Assembly: GCF_028596025.1 (NCBI RefSeq)
Contig: NZ_CP117167.1
Location: 5,890,001-5,954,000, forward strand
DNA from: Mucilaginibacter jinjuensis
GTDB taxonomy: Bacteria; Bacteroidota; Bacteroidia; Sphingobacteriales; Sphingobacteriaceae
Reading direction: 5' to 3'
DNA: 64,000 nt
The notes under the pieces were generated by a model. That model was not told the origin of the DNA. It made no database searches and saw only the letters and a list, made by a program, of their open reading frames with translations. The translations under genes were made by a program, and so were the position numbers. Of the stretch, positions 7,963 to 16,907 are shown piece by piece (position 1 is the stretch's first letter; each line of letters begins with the position of its first letter).

Positions 7963-9153
7963 TTATGGTAAAACATCCGGCCAATAAGCTGGCTTTTTAT
8001 TATATCCGCCTTGTATTTTTAACCGGCAATCCACACAACCGCCATAAGCATACTGATACCCCAGCGTAACCGGCCCCGATCCATATGTTGTATAAATAAT
8101 AGAGTCGGTTTGTGTGTATAGCCTGTTTAAACGATCATTATAAGTATCGGCTGGGTCGAATGGTAAATGGCCAACCACACAACCATATTCATTGGGCGGT
8201 GGATAATAGTTAGGTGTATATAACGGTATACTGTTATGCCCAATTATAAACCTTTTGTTAGTTGTGTTTGAGGCGCTGATGTAGCCCATTACCGGCTCAT
8301 TGGCATCGTTAAGGTTATGCAGGTTACCTTTTAAATCACTTGGCTGGGCATCAAATATGCTGCCCAATTGCTCGGTGTTCTTTTTCAGTTTTTGCCAGTA
8401 CTCAAAAGCCTCTTTGGTTAGTGCATATTGTTTTATCAATATACTGTAACCCAGGGCAAGCTTACCGGTCGATTCATCTACAAAAGTGATGATCTGGTTA
8501 TTGATAACAGACTGGCTCAAATTCTCGGCCGAACCCACCAGAATCTGATTGCCGTTACCATTGATCCAGCAAATATTGTCGTAGTCGTCCGGGGTCATAT
8601 AAGTTATAGCGCCATTTACATATTTGTAGCGGCTGTTATAATATGAGCCGTATTCCCAGGTTTCGGTAAAGTCCCACCTAAAATATTTCACTTTATTGGC
8701 AGCATCGTGGGTAGATACCATCATTTGTATGCCGTTGTTAATAACAGCATGCGTAATGGTATCAATTGGCGGGGTTTTATCAATCTCCACCATGTCTGAT
8801 GCATACTCTTTTTTATCTGTCGTAATAATATGCAGCCTACAGGTTTGTGCATTACTTAAATTAATAACAGCGCTTTTATACACCCCATTGCCTATCTCTG
8901 CAAGCTGGTAGTGATTATTTAAATTATCTTCTACTAAAATAACAGCCCCAAGCTCGGGCTTTGATTTGGCCGTGTCAGAGAGTTGTACGGTGCGGCTTAA
9001 CTTAATCGTAGTTGAGTCGCCATTGTTAATAAAGCCTTCTACCACCAGGTAATTAGGTGCCTGGGTTATAATAGTGGGCGAATATGGTTTTTTACAAGCC
9101 CCTATCGCACTTGTTATAAGTAGTACAAATAATATCTTCCAGCAATTTTTCAT
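7963..9153 (-). CDS. DUF4249 family outer-membrane lipoprotein
   Basis: A 396-residue lipoprotein: the N-terminus MKNCWKILFVLLITSAIGACKK has a lipobox (IGAC) and then a basic pair. The following NYLVVEGFINNGDSTTIKLSRT is typical of DUF4249 proteins, which in Bacteroidota are commonly encoded next to STN-type TonB receptors. Several cysteines near the C-terminus (YGGCVDC) could form a disulfide or bind metal. Its position 5 bp after the receptor gene suggests it is the surface lipoprotein partner of the receptor, similar in role to SusD for SusC (inference; substrate unknown). Confidence 0.85.
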   Translation of the reverse strand: MKNCWKILFVLLITSAIGACKKPYSPTIITQAPNYLVVEGFINNGDSTTIKLSRTVQLSDTAKSKPELGAVILVEDNLNNHYQLAEIGNGVYKSAVINLSNAQTCRLHIITTDKKEYASDMVEIDKTPPIDTITHAVINNGIQMMVSTHDAANKVKYFRWDFTETWEYGSYYNSRYKYVNGAITYMTPDDYDNICWINGNGNQILVGSAENLSQSVINNQIITFVDESTGKLALGYSILIKQYALTKEAFEYWQKLKKNTEQLGSIFDAQPSDLKGNLHNLNDANEPVMGYISASNTTNKRFIIGHNSIPLYTPNYYPPPNEYGCVVGHLPFDPADTYNDRLNRLYTQTDSIIYTTYGSGPVTLGYQYAYGGCVDCRLKIQGGYNKKPAYWPDVLP

Positions 9154-9158
9154 CGTCC

Positions 9159-11927
9159 TTAAAATCTGATATTATAGTTTATAAATGGTATGGCTGTGGC
9201 AAATATGGATAGCTGATAGCCATTGATAGTGCCGCCACTTGATGTGAAATAGGTTGAATAAGCATTCTTTCGGCCGGTTAAGTTGTAAACACCGATAGTC
9301 CACGAGTTGTGTGTAAGCTGATGCACGCGATGGTTACCTTCTATATTGATCGAAAAATCGGAACGGAAATAATCTGGGATGCGGTACTCGTTACGGTCGG
9401 AATAGTAAACCCGCTCGGCACCAGCATATTCATATTTGGCAATTGGCAACGTAATTGGCCGACCGGTGCTATATACCAGGTTTAACGACATGCTGTACCT
9501 GTGGGTAAAACGATAATTACCGGTAAAGTTGAAGTTGTGTGGCTTATCATAATTTGCCGGGTAGTAATTCCCCTCATTAATCAGCTCGCCTGCATTCGGA
9601 TCGTCCTGCCGAAGGAAGGTGCGTGAATAGGTATAGCTGGTCCAACCGTTCAGCTTACCTACATTTTTGCGGATCAGAAATTCTATACCATAAGCTTTGC
9701 CCTGAGTGTTCAGCACATCGGTTTCAATATGCGGATTCATTACCAATACAGCGCCGCTCTTGTAATCGAGGTAATCCCTTAATCGTTTATAATAAACCTC
9801 TACCGAAGTTTCGATGGTGTTCGATTTAAAGTTTTTGTATAAACCCAGTGATACTTGGTCGCCATATTGTGGTTTAATGTTAGGGTCGCTCAGTTTATAA
9901 ACATCCGTTGGCGAAATAGCCGTAGTGTTTGATAACAGGTGGATGTACTGGCGCAAGGTATTATAACCGGCCTTCACCGAAAAATCGTCGGTAAAGTTAT
10001 ACCGGCCTGATAGCCTGATCTCGGGCCCGCCGTAAGTCTTGATATTTTTGCCTTTGCCGTAGGCCGTGCTATCAATTAAGGTATTTTCTGTTTTAGGCTG
10101 TCCGGGTGCATAATCATAAACCGTATGCGGGCCCAGATAATTATATAATGAATAACGGATCCCTGCGGTAAAAGACAGCCTGTTGGTTACATCAAATTTA
10201 TCGCCGAGGTAAAGGGCGCTTTCCAGTGCATGCTCGGGCTCCAGCATTTGGGGTACCACTAATGATCCGCTTCCTTCCGGTGTATAATTGCCGCCTTCTA
10301 CATGATACAACAATGAGCTTAGGCCGAAATCGAGTGTGTGTTTGCGGCTCAGGTAATAGGTAAAATCTGTTTTAAGGTAGATTTGCCTGATGTCGAAGTT
10401 CAACTTATACCCATCAACCGGGTTGGCATCGCTGCTTACGCTGTACTGGTAATCATCAACCCCGGTAGAAATAAGGCTGAACAGTTTGTTACTATAAGTA
10501 TGCTTCCATTTTATAGCTGCGTTTTTATTACTGTAACTATAAGTGGTATCGCTGTTTAATTTAAACGCATCGTGGCTCATGTAGCCGGTAAAGTACAGGT
10601 TATTTTTCTCATCAATCTGGTGACTAATGCCCAGGTTAAGATCATAAAAAGATGCGCTGCTATGTTTATAAGCATCAGGCAATAAATGCAGCAACCAATC
10701 CGAATAGGTAGTCCTTCCTCCAAAAATAAAGGATGTCTTATCCTTATCTATCGGGCCTTCCACATTTAGCCTGCTGGTGAGCAAACCAATACCGGCCGAA
10801 CCTGTAAATTTCTTTTTATTTCCCTCGCGGTCTGTTACCTGTAATACTGACGAAAGCCGGCCTCCATAATTTTCGGGGATACTGCTTTTGTACAGTTCGA
10901 TATCTTTAACAATATCCGGGTTAAAGGCCGAGAAGAAACCGAAGAAGTGAGCAGGGTTATAAACGGTCGATTCGTTCAGCAAAATCAAATTCTGATCGGC
11001 CGCGCCGCCGCGTACGTTAAAACCTGTGGTAGCCTCGCCTACCGAGGTTACTCCCGGTAATGTTAACACAATCCGCAGCACGTCAGCCTCGCCAAAAACG
11101 GCGGGTACTTGCTTAATACTTTTTATATCGAGCCGGGTAGCACCCAGTTCAACGCTGCGCACGTTAGCTACTTTATCGGCAGATACTTTCACTTCTTTCA
11201 GCGTGGTAACCTGCTCGCGCACATCAATATTAAGGCTTCCGTTAGAGTACATTACAACCTGGCGGTGCGTATCGCTCATGCCCAAAGCTTTAATATTAAT
11301 GATATTGCGGCCCCGTGGCAATACAATAGAATAATAGCCAAACTGGTTGGTAGCGATCCCATTCTTAGAACCTGCTATCATCACACTCGCACCAATAACG
11401 GCCTCACCGGTTTTAATATCACGGATATAGCCCGCCAGGGTAACACTGCCACCTTTGATATTATTGGTTTTTATACCAACCTCGTAAAGCTTGTTTTCTG
11501 TTGTAGCCTCGGTAACTTTTTTCTCAGCAATATCTGCGGTATAATCGGTTATAGCCACAGCTGCCGCACCTCCGTTTGCTGTTGTGGCTTTGTTATAAAA
11601 TCCTGCGGCAAGCTGTGGCTGTAGCTGGCGCTCGCGGGTCAGGAAAACGTCGTGCTCATTACTGATAGCAAAATGATAATTGGTATTGGCAAATGCCAGG
11701 GTAAGAATGGTAGCCAGTGGTTTATCTGCTAGTTGCAGGGTAACGCGCAGGCTATCAAACTGGGCGGCATCGTAATAAAAATGAAGGCCGGTTTTTGCTT
11801 GCAGATCGGCCGCTACTTCATCAATAGTTGCCTGTTTAAAATCAACACTGATTGGTTTTGTACTTTGCGCCATTAATAAAGTACAGCTAAACAATAAATA
11901 CAAAAGTGACAGGTAGATTTTCTTCAT
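9159..11927 (-). CDS. TonB-dependent receptor with STN and carboxypeptidase-like domains
   Basis: A 922-residue outer-membrane receptor. After a signal peptide (cleavage near LLMAQS) residues ~25-100 form a secretin/TonB short N-terminal (STN) domain. A carboxypeptidase-regulatory-like beta-sandwich follows at ~165-245 (GYIRDIKTGEAVIGASV). The plug is at ~265-385 (ADVLRIVLTLPGVTSVGEA, then FNVRGGAADQNLILLN). The rest is a 22-strand barrel ending in the aromatic terminal strand PFINYNIRF. STN domains usually signal to a FecR-type anti-sigma factor, but none is present nearby. Gene order with DUF4249 and the MG2/plug protein suggests a dedicated uptake or surface-processing system. Confidence 0.93.
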   Translation of the reverse strand: MKKIYLSLLYLLFSCTLLMAQSTKPISVDFKQATIDEVAADLQAKTGLHFYYDAAQFDSLRVTLQLADKPLATILTLAFANTNYHFAISNEHDVFLTRERQLQPQLAAGFYNKATTANGGAAAVAITDYTADIAEKKVTEATTENKLYEVGIKTNNIKGGSVTLAGYIRDIKTGEAVIGASVMIAGSKNGIATNQFGYYSIVLPRGRNIINIKALGMSDTHRQVVMYSNGSLNIDVREQVTTLKEVKVSADKVANVRSVELGATRLDIKSIKQVPAVFGEADVLRIVLTLPGVTSVGEATTGFNVRGGAADQNLILLNESTVYNPAHFFGFFSAFNPDIVKDIELYKSSIPENYGGRLSSVLQVTDREGNKKKFTGSAGIGLLTSRLNVEGPIDKDKTSFIFGGRTTYSDWLLHLLPDAYKHSSASFYDLNLGISHQIDEKNNLYFTGYMSHDAFKLNSDTTYSYSNKNAAIKWKHTYSNKLFSLISTGVDDYQYSVSSDANPVDGYKLNFDIRQIYLKTDFTYYLSRKHTLDFGLSSLLYHVEGGNYTPEGSGSLVVPQMLEPEHALESALYLGDKFDVTNRLSFTAGIRYSLYNYLGPHTVYDYAPGQPKTENTLIDSTAYGKGKNIKTYGGPEIRLSGRYNFTDDFSVKAGYNTLRQYIHLLSNTTAISPTDVYKLSDPNIKPQYGDQVSLGLYKNFKSNTIETSVEVYYKRLRDYLDYKSGAVLVMNPHIETDVLNTQGKAYGIEFLIRKNVGKLNGWTSYTYSRTFLRQDDPNAGELINEGNYYPANYDKPHNFNFTGNYRFTHRYSMSLNLVYSTGRPITLPIAKYEYAGAERVYYSDRNEYRIPDYFRSDFSINIEGNHRVHQLTHNSWTIGVYNLTGRKNAYSTYFTSSGGTINGYQLSIFATAIPFINYNIRF

Positions 11928-11928
11928 A

Positions 11929-12678
11929 TTAATGGTTTAGATGGTCATAATAAGAAGTGATAGCGGCTATTGACTTTTCTGGTGCTTTTTTGAAATTCAG
12001 ATCGTTGGCTTTAATGTATTGCTGCAATTCCTTTTTATGGTCTTTAAGCAGTTTTAAAATATCACCTTCGCTGCTTACTGCCTCATAATCTGCCCCGCGT
12101 TTAATATAGAATTGCTTTTTTGTTGTTGTAAAATAGGTTTCAATATCATTACCCGAGGTTAGGTTTTGGATTGATTTGCTATACCGCGCAGTGGCTTCGG
12201 TTTTACCACTGTAAAACTGACCGTAAAAACCAGATGAAAAAGTCTTATTGTTAACCGTATCGGCAGATATGTATACAAAATGCTGGCCGTCAATATCAAA
12301 ACTCGAAACCCTGTCACTCGCCAAAATATAATTCGAAACTTTATTGTAAAGTTGTACTACCAGTAAATCTTTATTTAAATCATAAAGCATGGGTACCTTG
12401 GTAAAAGTATAGCCATCAAACATTACCGTGCCCGCAACCAGGTCTTTCAAATCGTGAAAATTGGCATTGCTTTTTATCAGCGGGCTATAGGCCGTATATT
12501 CAATCCCATTATATAACCGCGATTGCTCACCAACGGCTTTATTGTAATTACTTACGATATAACTTTCAACATAACTGCTTGCAGTACTGTCGGCGCTTGC
12601 TTTTTGGGCATAGCTGCTGGTCATAAAAAAAAGAGGCAACAGGCCAAGGGCCAGTGCGCTTATAATTGGTTTCTTCAT
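11929..12678 (-). CDS. Secreted protein of unknown function, first gene of the receptor operon
   Basis: A 249-residue protein with a signal peptide (cleavage near SSYAQ). The mature part is beta-rich with the pattern RLYNGIEYTAYSP, FDGYTFTKVPMLYDLNKDLLVVQ and later FYGQFYSG. This pattern is familiar in unnamed Bacteroidota exported proteins, but no family name is recognised. The C-terminus is helical and charged (LLKDHKKELQQYIKANDL). Its stop codon lies 1 bp from the start of the TonB receptor gene, so co-translation is likely. A periplasmic or surface role with the receptor is an inference. Confidence 0.7.
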   Translation of the reverse strand: MKKPIISALALGLLPLFFMTSSYAQKASADSTASSYVESYIVSNYNKAVGEQSRLYNGIEYTAYSPLIKSNANFHDLKDLVAGTVMFDGYTFTKVPMLYDLNKDLLVVQLYNKVSNYILASDRVSSFDIDGQHFVYISADTVNNKTFSSGFYGQFYSGKTEATARYSKSIQNLTSGNDIETYFTTTKKQFYIKRGADYEAVSSEGDILKLLKDHKKELQQYIKANDLNFKKAPEKSIAAITSYYDHLNH

Positions 12679-12901
12679 TGCAAAAAAGAGGAGAAAGATG
12701 CAATATCCCGAGACGTTATCGTCTCAAAACCAAATCTATAATTAATACTATAAAGAGTTAAGTTTATTTGTAAAAAAATGACTTTTTAGTATTTATCATT
12801 TGTAACAACATCGATGTATTAATTGTTATAAACCTGCAATACCTGTATTTGTACTGCGCTGTATGTTATTAAACCGGTTTATTCACTAAATCCATACTAC
12901 T

Positions 12902-13780
12902 ATGCGGCCCTTCATTATAGCTCACCAGCAACCCGAAAAGCTCCGGTCATTTCTGCAAGAACTGGAAATACGAGTGATACCTTACCAAACCAGTAACCAG
13001 CTTAAACATCATTTTTGTATTGAAGAAAAGGCGCCCCGCTTCGGTGTATTTTATAACCTGATGGGGCTCTCTGCTTACCTGCACCACGGCATGCATAGCG
13101 TATTCTATATGTTTGGCTATTTAAGGCACCTGGAAGAGCATGGCGTGCGGGTTATTAATGGTTCGAGGGCCTTCTCGCACGATGTATCTCAGGCACTTCA
13201 ATTAATTTTATTGCAGCAACTGGGCATAAAACACCTTAAAACGCATGTAATAAACCATGTATCTGAATTGAAGGCAGCTTGCGATGGGTTGCGTTTCCCC
13301 ATCGTAATTAAACCTAATGTGGATGGCAACAATACTCTGGCCCAATATTTTAATTCGACCGATGAAATAAACGATGCCGTTATTAATAACCGCATTGACC
13401 TTGGTGCCGACCATAGCGCCCTAGTGCAGGAATTTATTGAACCCGCCGGTGGTTATATTACCCGGGTAGAAACCATTGGCGGCAAATATTTATACGCCAC
13501 AAAAAATCATATTCATAAGTCGGAAACGGAAACCTGCACACCATCGGCGAGCATCATCAGGTGTGTGGAAACCATTGTGCAAAATGCAGGCATTGATGTT
13601 GGCGGTGTAGAATATATTATTGACGAACGCACCGAAGAAGTGCTTTACACCGCAGTAAATACAACATCGAACTTTGTTAATAATGCAGAGAATGGTCCCG
13701 GCTTTAACCCAACTGAAAAATTAATTGATTTCCTGGAACACGAAATGGTGAGACTGACGGATGATGTTGCGGTGGTGTGA
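12902..13780 (+). CDS. ATP-grasp (RimK-like) ligase
   Basis: A 292-residue protein with an ATP-grasp core. FPIVIKPNVDGNNTLAQYF near residue 140 fits the first ATP-binding lysine strand, ALVQEFIEPAGGYITRVETIGG fits the second, and the metal-binding strand near the C-terminus reads GVEYIIDERTEEVLYTAVNTTSNF. The N-terminal ~110 residues contain a histidine-rich stretch (SAYLHHGMHSVFYMFGYLRHL). ATP-grasp enzymes join a carboxylate to an amine or similar nucleophile; the substrate is unknown. It is divergent from the envelope operon, 223 bp away; a link to that operon is only possible. Confidence 0.75.
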   Translation: MRPFIIAHQQPEKLRSFLQELEIRVIPYQTSNQLKHHFCIEEKAPRFGVFYNLMGLSAYLHHGMHSVFYMFGYLRHLEEHGVRVINGSRAFSHDVSQALQLILLQQLGIKHLKTHVINHVSELKAACDGLRFPIVIKPNVDGNNTLAQYFNSTDEINDAVINNRIDLGADHSALVQEFIEPAGGYITRVETIGGKYLYATKNHIHKSETETCTPSASIIRCVETIVQNAGIDVGGVEYIIDERTEEVLYTAVNTTSNFVNNAENGPGFNPTEKLIDFLEHEMVRLTDDVAVV

Positions 13781-13782
13781 TT

Positions 13783-13882
13783 CGGTTGTCAGTTATCGGT
13801 TGTCGGGAAAATAATAATCGCATTCTACAAGAAATAACGAATAAAAAGGTCCCGACAACTGACAACTGACAACTGACAACCC
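13783..13882. repeat. Word-type inverted repeat upstream of ruvC
   Basis: The left arm (13783-13807) contains GGTTGTC-AGTTATC-GGTTGTC; the right arm (13850-13882) is four GACAACT-type heptads in tandem. The arms are nearly complementary over about 25 bp. The right arm ends directly at the ruvC -7 promoter-like TATCTTTA (13884-13891). Confidence 0.7.
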
Positions 13883-13897
13883 GTATCTTTACGCCCT

Positions 13898-14488
13898 ATG
13901 GGATTGCCAGGCAGCAAAGAGCGCATTATTTTAGGGATTGACCCCGGTACACAGGTTATGGGTTATGGGGTGGTTAAGGAGCTGGGCTCTAAAACCGAAA
14001 TGATAAGCCTCGGCATTGTGAAAATACCGGCGGGCGATGACCACATGATTAAGCTGCAGCGCATTTTCGAAAAAACGGTTGAACTAATCAACATGTATCA
14101 TCCTGATTGCCTGGCCATTGAAGCTCCTTTTTACGGCAAAAACATCCAGGTAATGTTAAAATTGGGCCGGGCGCAGGGGGTTTGTATAGCGGCGGCGTTA
14201 TCTCGCAATATCCCGGTGAATGAGTATTCGCCGCGGAAAATTAAGCAGGCTATAACCGGCAATGGTAATGCCACCAAAGAGCAGGTAGCCGCTATGCTAC
14301 AGCAATTACTTCAATTTAAAGAAACGCCTGAGTTTTTAGATGCCACCGATGGCTTGGCTGTTGCCGTTTGCCACAGCTTCCAGAAAATAACCACAGGCAG
14401 GGGTAGTAAGATCAGCTATTCGGGTTGGGAATCGTTCGCGAAAGAGAATAAATCACGGGTAAACGCGCCGATTAAGTTTAAGAAGTAA
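13898..14488 (+). CDS. ruvC: Crossover junction endodeoxyribonuclease RuvC
   Basis: A 196-residue Holliday-junction resolvase that cuts four-way junctions together with RuvAB. The four acidic catalytic residues are in ILGIDPGT (residue ~14), CLAIEAP (~70), and the C-terminal FLDATDGLAVAVCH (~145). The C-terminus is slightly longer than in enterobacteria. The ATG lies only 6 bp after a promoter-like TATCTTTA, so the mRNA would be nearly leaderless. No ruvA or ruvB is adjacent. Confidence 0.95.
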   Translation: MGLPGSKERIILGIDPGTQVMGYGVVKELGSKTEMISLGIVKIPAGDDHMIKLQRIFEKTVELINMYHPDCLAIEAPFYGKNIQVMLKLGRAQGVCIAAALSRNIPVNEYSPRKIKQAITGNGNATKEQVAAMLQQLLQFKETPEFLDATDGLAVAVCHSFQKITTGRGSKISYSGWESFAKENKSRVNAPIKFKK

Positions 14489-14591
14489 TTGTAGTTATTT
14501 GTTATTAGGTTATTGAGTTATTATTTGTGAGCGTAATAAATGGTACGAAACTATACATCCTACCAGTAACTTAATAACTAACTGCAGTTAC
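14484..14591. repeat. Word-type inverted repeat between ruvC and the HIT gene
   Basis: The left arm is a series of GTTATT-like words (AGTAATTGTAGTTATTTG), the right arm the complementary TAACTTAATAACTAACTGC. Both arms reach into the ends of the convergent genes. It probably folds in the transcripts of both genes as a terminator. Confidence 0.6.
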
Positions 14592-15010
14592 TCGCCGTCT
14601 TCTTCCCTAATTTCGTTGTGAATCGTCGTCTTAATTTTAGCTGCTGTTGCAGCTAACTCTTCGCTGCTGAACGATAATTTCGGACGCGAAAAATCGATAT
14701 CGCTCACCTTGTTAATCGGGATTAAATGGATGTGTGCATGCGGTACTTCGAGCCCGATTACTGCAACGCCAACCTTAAGGCAAGGGATGGCACGCTTAAT
14801 ACCACCTGCCACAATTTTGGCAAACATTTGCAGGCCGGTATAAGTCTCATCATCCAGATCGAACAGGTTATCAACTTCCTTTTTGGGGATCACCAGTACG
14901 TGGCCCTCAGCCAGCGGACTAATATCCATAAAAGCCAGAAACTCGTTACTCTCGGCAACTTTGTGTGCGGGTATTTCGCCTGCTATGATTTTGGAGAAGA
15001 TGGTGGGCAT
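14588..15010 (-). CDS. HIT family nucleotide hydrolase/transferase
   Basis: A 140-residue histidine-triad protein. The active-site triad HAHIHLIP is near residue 97 and the N-terminal IFSKIIAGEIPAHKV is the usual HIT start. The family hydrolyses nucleoside phosphoramidates and related AMP/NMP conjugates (HINT branch). The acidic tail (IREEDGE) is short. It lies 101 bp downstream of greA on the same strand, and the spacer holds an inverted repeat. Confidence 0.92.
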   Translation of the reverse strand: MPTIFSKIIAGEIPAHKVAESNEFLAFMDISPLAEGHVLVIPKKEVDNLFDLDDETYTGLQMFAKIVAGGIKRAIPCLKVGVAVIGLEVPHAHIHLIPINKVSDIDFSRPKLSFSSEELAATAAKIKTTIHNEIREEDGE

Positions 15011-15107
15011 TGGTTATTAAGTTATTTGTTATTGGGTTAATGAGTGTACTAAGCGCAGTTGTAATAATTTGTTTTAACAACCAATAACTTAATACACTCA
15101 ATAACTA
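15011..15107. repeat. Word-type inverted repeat between greA and the HIT gene
   Basis: The left arm has GGTTATTAAGTTATTTG and GGGTTAATGAGTGTAC; the right arm holds the complementary TACACTCAATAACTA and AACCAATAACTTAATA. Words are the same type as in the neighbouring spacer 14484-14591, so the two spacers resemble each other more than they resemble other members of the class. Confidence 0.65.
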
Positions 15108-15111
15108 AAAT

Positions 15112-15585
15112 CTATCTACTGATTTCCAGTATCTCAAATTCCATTTTACCGGCAGGTACGGTGATTTCTATTTTTTCTCCTACTTTTTTACCTAACAAAC
15201 CTTTGGCTATTGGTGATGCTACAGAAATTTTACCGGTTTTAAGATCGGCCTCATTTTCTGATACCAGCTGATAGCTCATGGTAGCGCCGTTTTTTACGTT
15301 TTTGATTTTAACTACCGATAAAGCCAAAACTTTTGATGTATCCAGTTTCGACTCATCCAGTAAGCGGGCATTGGCCAGCAATTCGCCCAGTTTGGCAATT
15401 TTGGCTTCGTGCAAACCCTGTGCTTCTTTAGCTGCATCATATTCTGCATTTTCAGAAAGATCACCCTTATCACGTGCCTCTGCTATTGCTTTAGCAATAT
15501 TAGCCCTCCCTGTAGTTTTTAACTGCTGTAATTCTTCCTTTAAATTTTCTAAACCTTCTTTGGTGTAGTATGCAACATCTGCCAT
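15112..15585 (-). CDS. greA: Transcription elongation factor GreA
   Basis: A 157-residue protein of normal GreA length. The N-terminal coiled-coil hairpin carries the tip residues in GDLSENAEYDAAKEAQG (the acidic pair that binds the catalytic metal in RNA polymerase). The C-terminal FKBP-like domain ends with GEKIEITVPAGKMEFEILEI. It rescues backtracked polymerase by stimulating transcript cleavage. The next upstream gene is separated from it by a terminator-like hairpin, so greA should have its own promoter. Confidence 0.96.
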   Translation of the reverse strand: MADVAYYTKEGLENLKEELQQLKTTGRANIAKAIAEARDKGDLSENAEYDAAKEAQGLHEAKIAKLGELLANARLLDESKLDTSKVLALSVVKIKNVKNGATMSYQLVSENEADLKTGKISVASPIAKGLLGKKVGEKIEITVPAGKMEFEILEISR

Positions 15586-15663
15586 AACTCAATATTATAT
15601 TAAAACTTCTCTTAATGTCATTAAATAAAACCGCCCTTCCGATTTTACGTTACGCAAGGGCTT

Positions 15664-15708
15664 TAAAAACAAACAAGACTATAACGGCATACCGGCATAG
15701 TCTTGTTT
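15664..15708 (-). terminator. Rho-independent terminator after the 2-hydroxyacid dehydrogenase gene
   Basis: Perfect 12-bp arms (15671-15682 and 15697-15708, AAACAAGACTAT and its complement) enclose a 14-bp loop. On the minus strand the stem is followed by GTTTTT. It separates the dehydrogenase from greA. Confidence 0.75.
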
Positions 15709-15791
15709 GGTGTAAAACGAAGATAAGCGATTTAAATTTTAAAATCCAAATTTTTTAACCGCCTAATGTTCACGTGTGTTTATAAGTACAG

Positions 15792-16727
15792 CTACGGCTG
15801 TGCAATTGTTTTTAATTTATCGGCCAAAACCTCGCTTATCCGGCGATACGAGTCGAATGTCCAGCCAGCTACGTGCGGGGTTAGTAATACCTTGCCCGAA
15901 GTGCGCAACTCTTCATACCAGGCCTGTTCACCCAAACCCGGAAACTTCTCTACCTCCAGCACATCCAGCCCTGCTCCCAGAATCTTACCATCTTTAATGG
16001 CGTTTAGCACCGCTTGAGTTTTTACAATCGGGCCACGGGCTGTATTTAAAAAGAAGATAGGCTTGCGGAAATGGAATAAATATTCGTCATCAACCATGCC
16101 TTTGGTTTCTTTGGTGAGGGGGATATGCAAGCTCAGCACATCGCTAAGCTTTACAATTTGCTCCATGCTTACTTCACGGGCATAACCATCGCTAAAGCCG
16201 GTTTTATACTTATCATAAGCAATTACATCAACCCCAAAACCCGAAAGCTTTTTGGCCAAACTGCTGCCCATAAAGCCATAACCAATTATACCTACGGTTT
16301 TACCGCGTAACTCATAACCACGGTTGGCCTCTCTACGCCATTCGCCTGCACGCACTTCATCATCGGCACGGTTAAAATTATTCATGAGTGATAGCAGCAT
16401 ACCAATGGCATGTTCGCCAACGGCATCGCGGTTTCCTTCGGGTGCGTTAAGCAGGGTTATGCCTTTCTCAAGTGCGTAAGCCTCGTCAATATTATCCATA
16501 CCGGCACCGGCACGGGCTACAAACTTTAAATTAGTGGCCAGGTCTATCACCTCTTTACTCACCTGAAATTTAGAGCGGATAGCCAAACCTGCGTACTCCG
16601 GCAAAATGGCCAGTGCTTCCTGTACTGTTATTTTAGGCTGATAGTTGCAATTGAAACCTAAAGCTTCGGCACCTTCCATAAAGGCGGGGTGCAAATCATC
16701 AACAATGAGTATGTTTTTATTATCCAA
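15792..16727 (-). CDS. D-2-hydroxyacid dehydrogenase (phosphoglycerate dehydrogenase-like)
   Basis: A 311-residue NAD-dependent 2-hydroxyacid dehydrogenase. The dinucleotide motif is GIIGYGFMGSSLAKKL (~residue 146), the substrate Arg is in LNTARGPIV, the catalytic His in LTPHVAGWT near the C-terminus. It resembles short SerA-like enzymes without a regulatory ACT domain, and could act on 3-phosphoglycerate or another 2-hydroxyacid. The start codon is TTG at 16727: an in-frame stop lies just upstream and the next ATG is 16 codons in, past the first strand ILIVDDL. A -7 element is 27 bp upstream. Confidence 0.88.
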   Translation of the reverse strand: MDNKNILIVDDLHPAFMEGAEALGFNCNYQPKITVQEALAILPEYAGLAIRSKFQVSKEVIDLATNLKFVARAGAGMDNIDEAYALEKGITLLNAPEGNRDAVGEHAIGMLLSLMNNFNRADDEVRAGEWRREANRGYELRGKTVGIIGYGFMGSSLAKKLSGFGVDVIAYDKYKTGFSDGYAREVSMEQIVKLSDVLSLHIPLTKETKGMVDDEYLFHFRKPIFFLNTARGPIVKTQAVLNAIKDGKILGAGLDVLEVEKFPGLGEQAWYEELRTSGKVLLTPHVAGWTFDSYRRISEVLADKLKTIAQP

Positions 16728-16753
16728 GGCCTTATTATGCTAATATTGAGGCG

Positions 16754-16761
16754 CAAAAATA
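16754..16761 (-). promoter_or_regulatory. Predicted -7 promoter element of the 2-hydroxyacid dehydrogenase gene
   Basis: The minus strand reads TATTTTTG followed by CGCC, a full match to TAnnTTTG, 26 bp before the TTG start codon. No -33 box at the standard spacing is evident. Confidence 0.4.
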
Positions 16762-16907
16762 ATGTAAACCCTGATAATTAGTGTAGATAGCAAAAAAGAT
16801 GCAAATCAACTGACAGAATGTGCCCTCCAATCGGTATAAGCACACAACAACGGGCCGTTCAACTCCCCGGCAAAAGATTTAGCTATTTGGTAAAAGCCCG
16901 TTTAGGA

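Noticed and set aside
11109..11624. 171-codon frame antisense to the STN-TonB receptor gene
   Set aside because: The receptor frame on the opposite strand has clear STN and carboxypeptidase-like domains; the antisense frame has no recognisable domain.
13850..13882. Tandem GACAACT heptads considered as a CRISPR-like or VNTR array
   Set aside because: Units are 7 bp with no spacers and form one arm of an inverted repeat.
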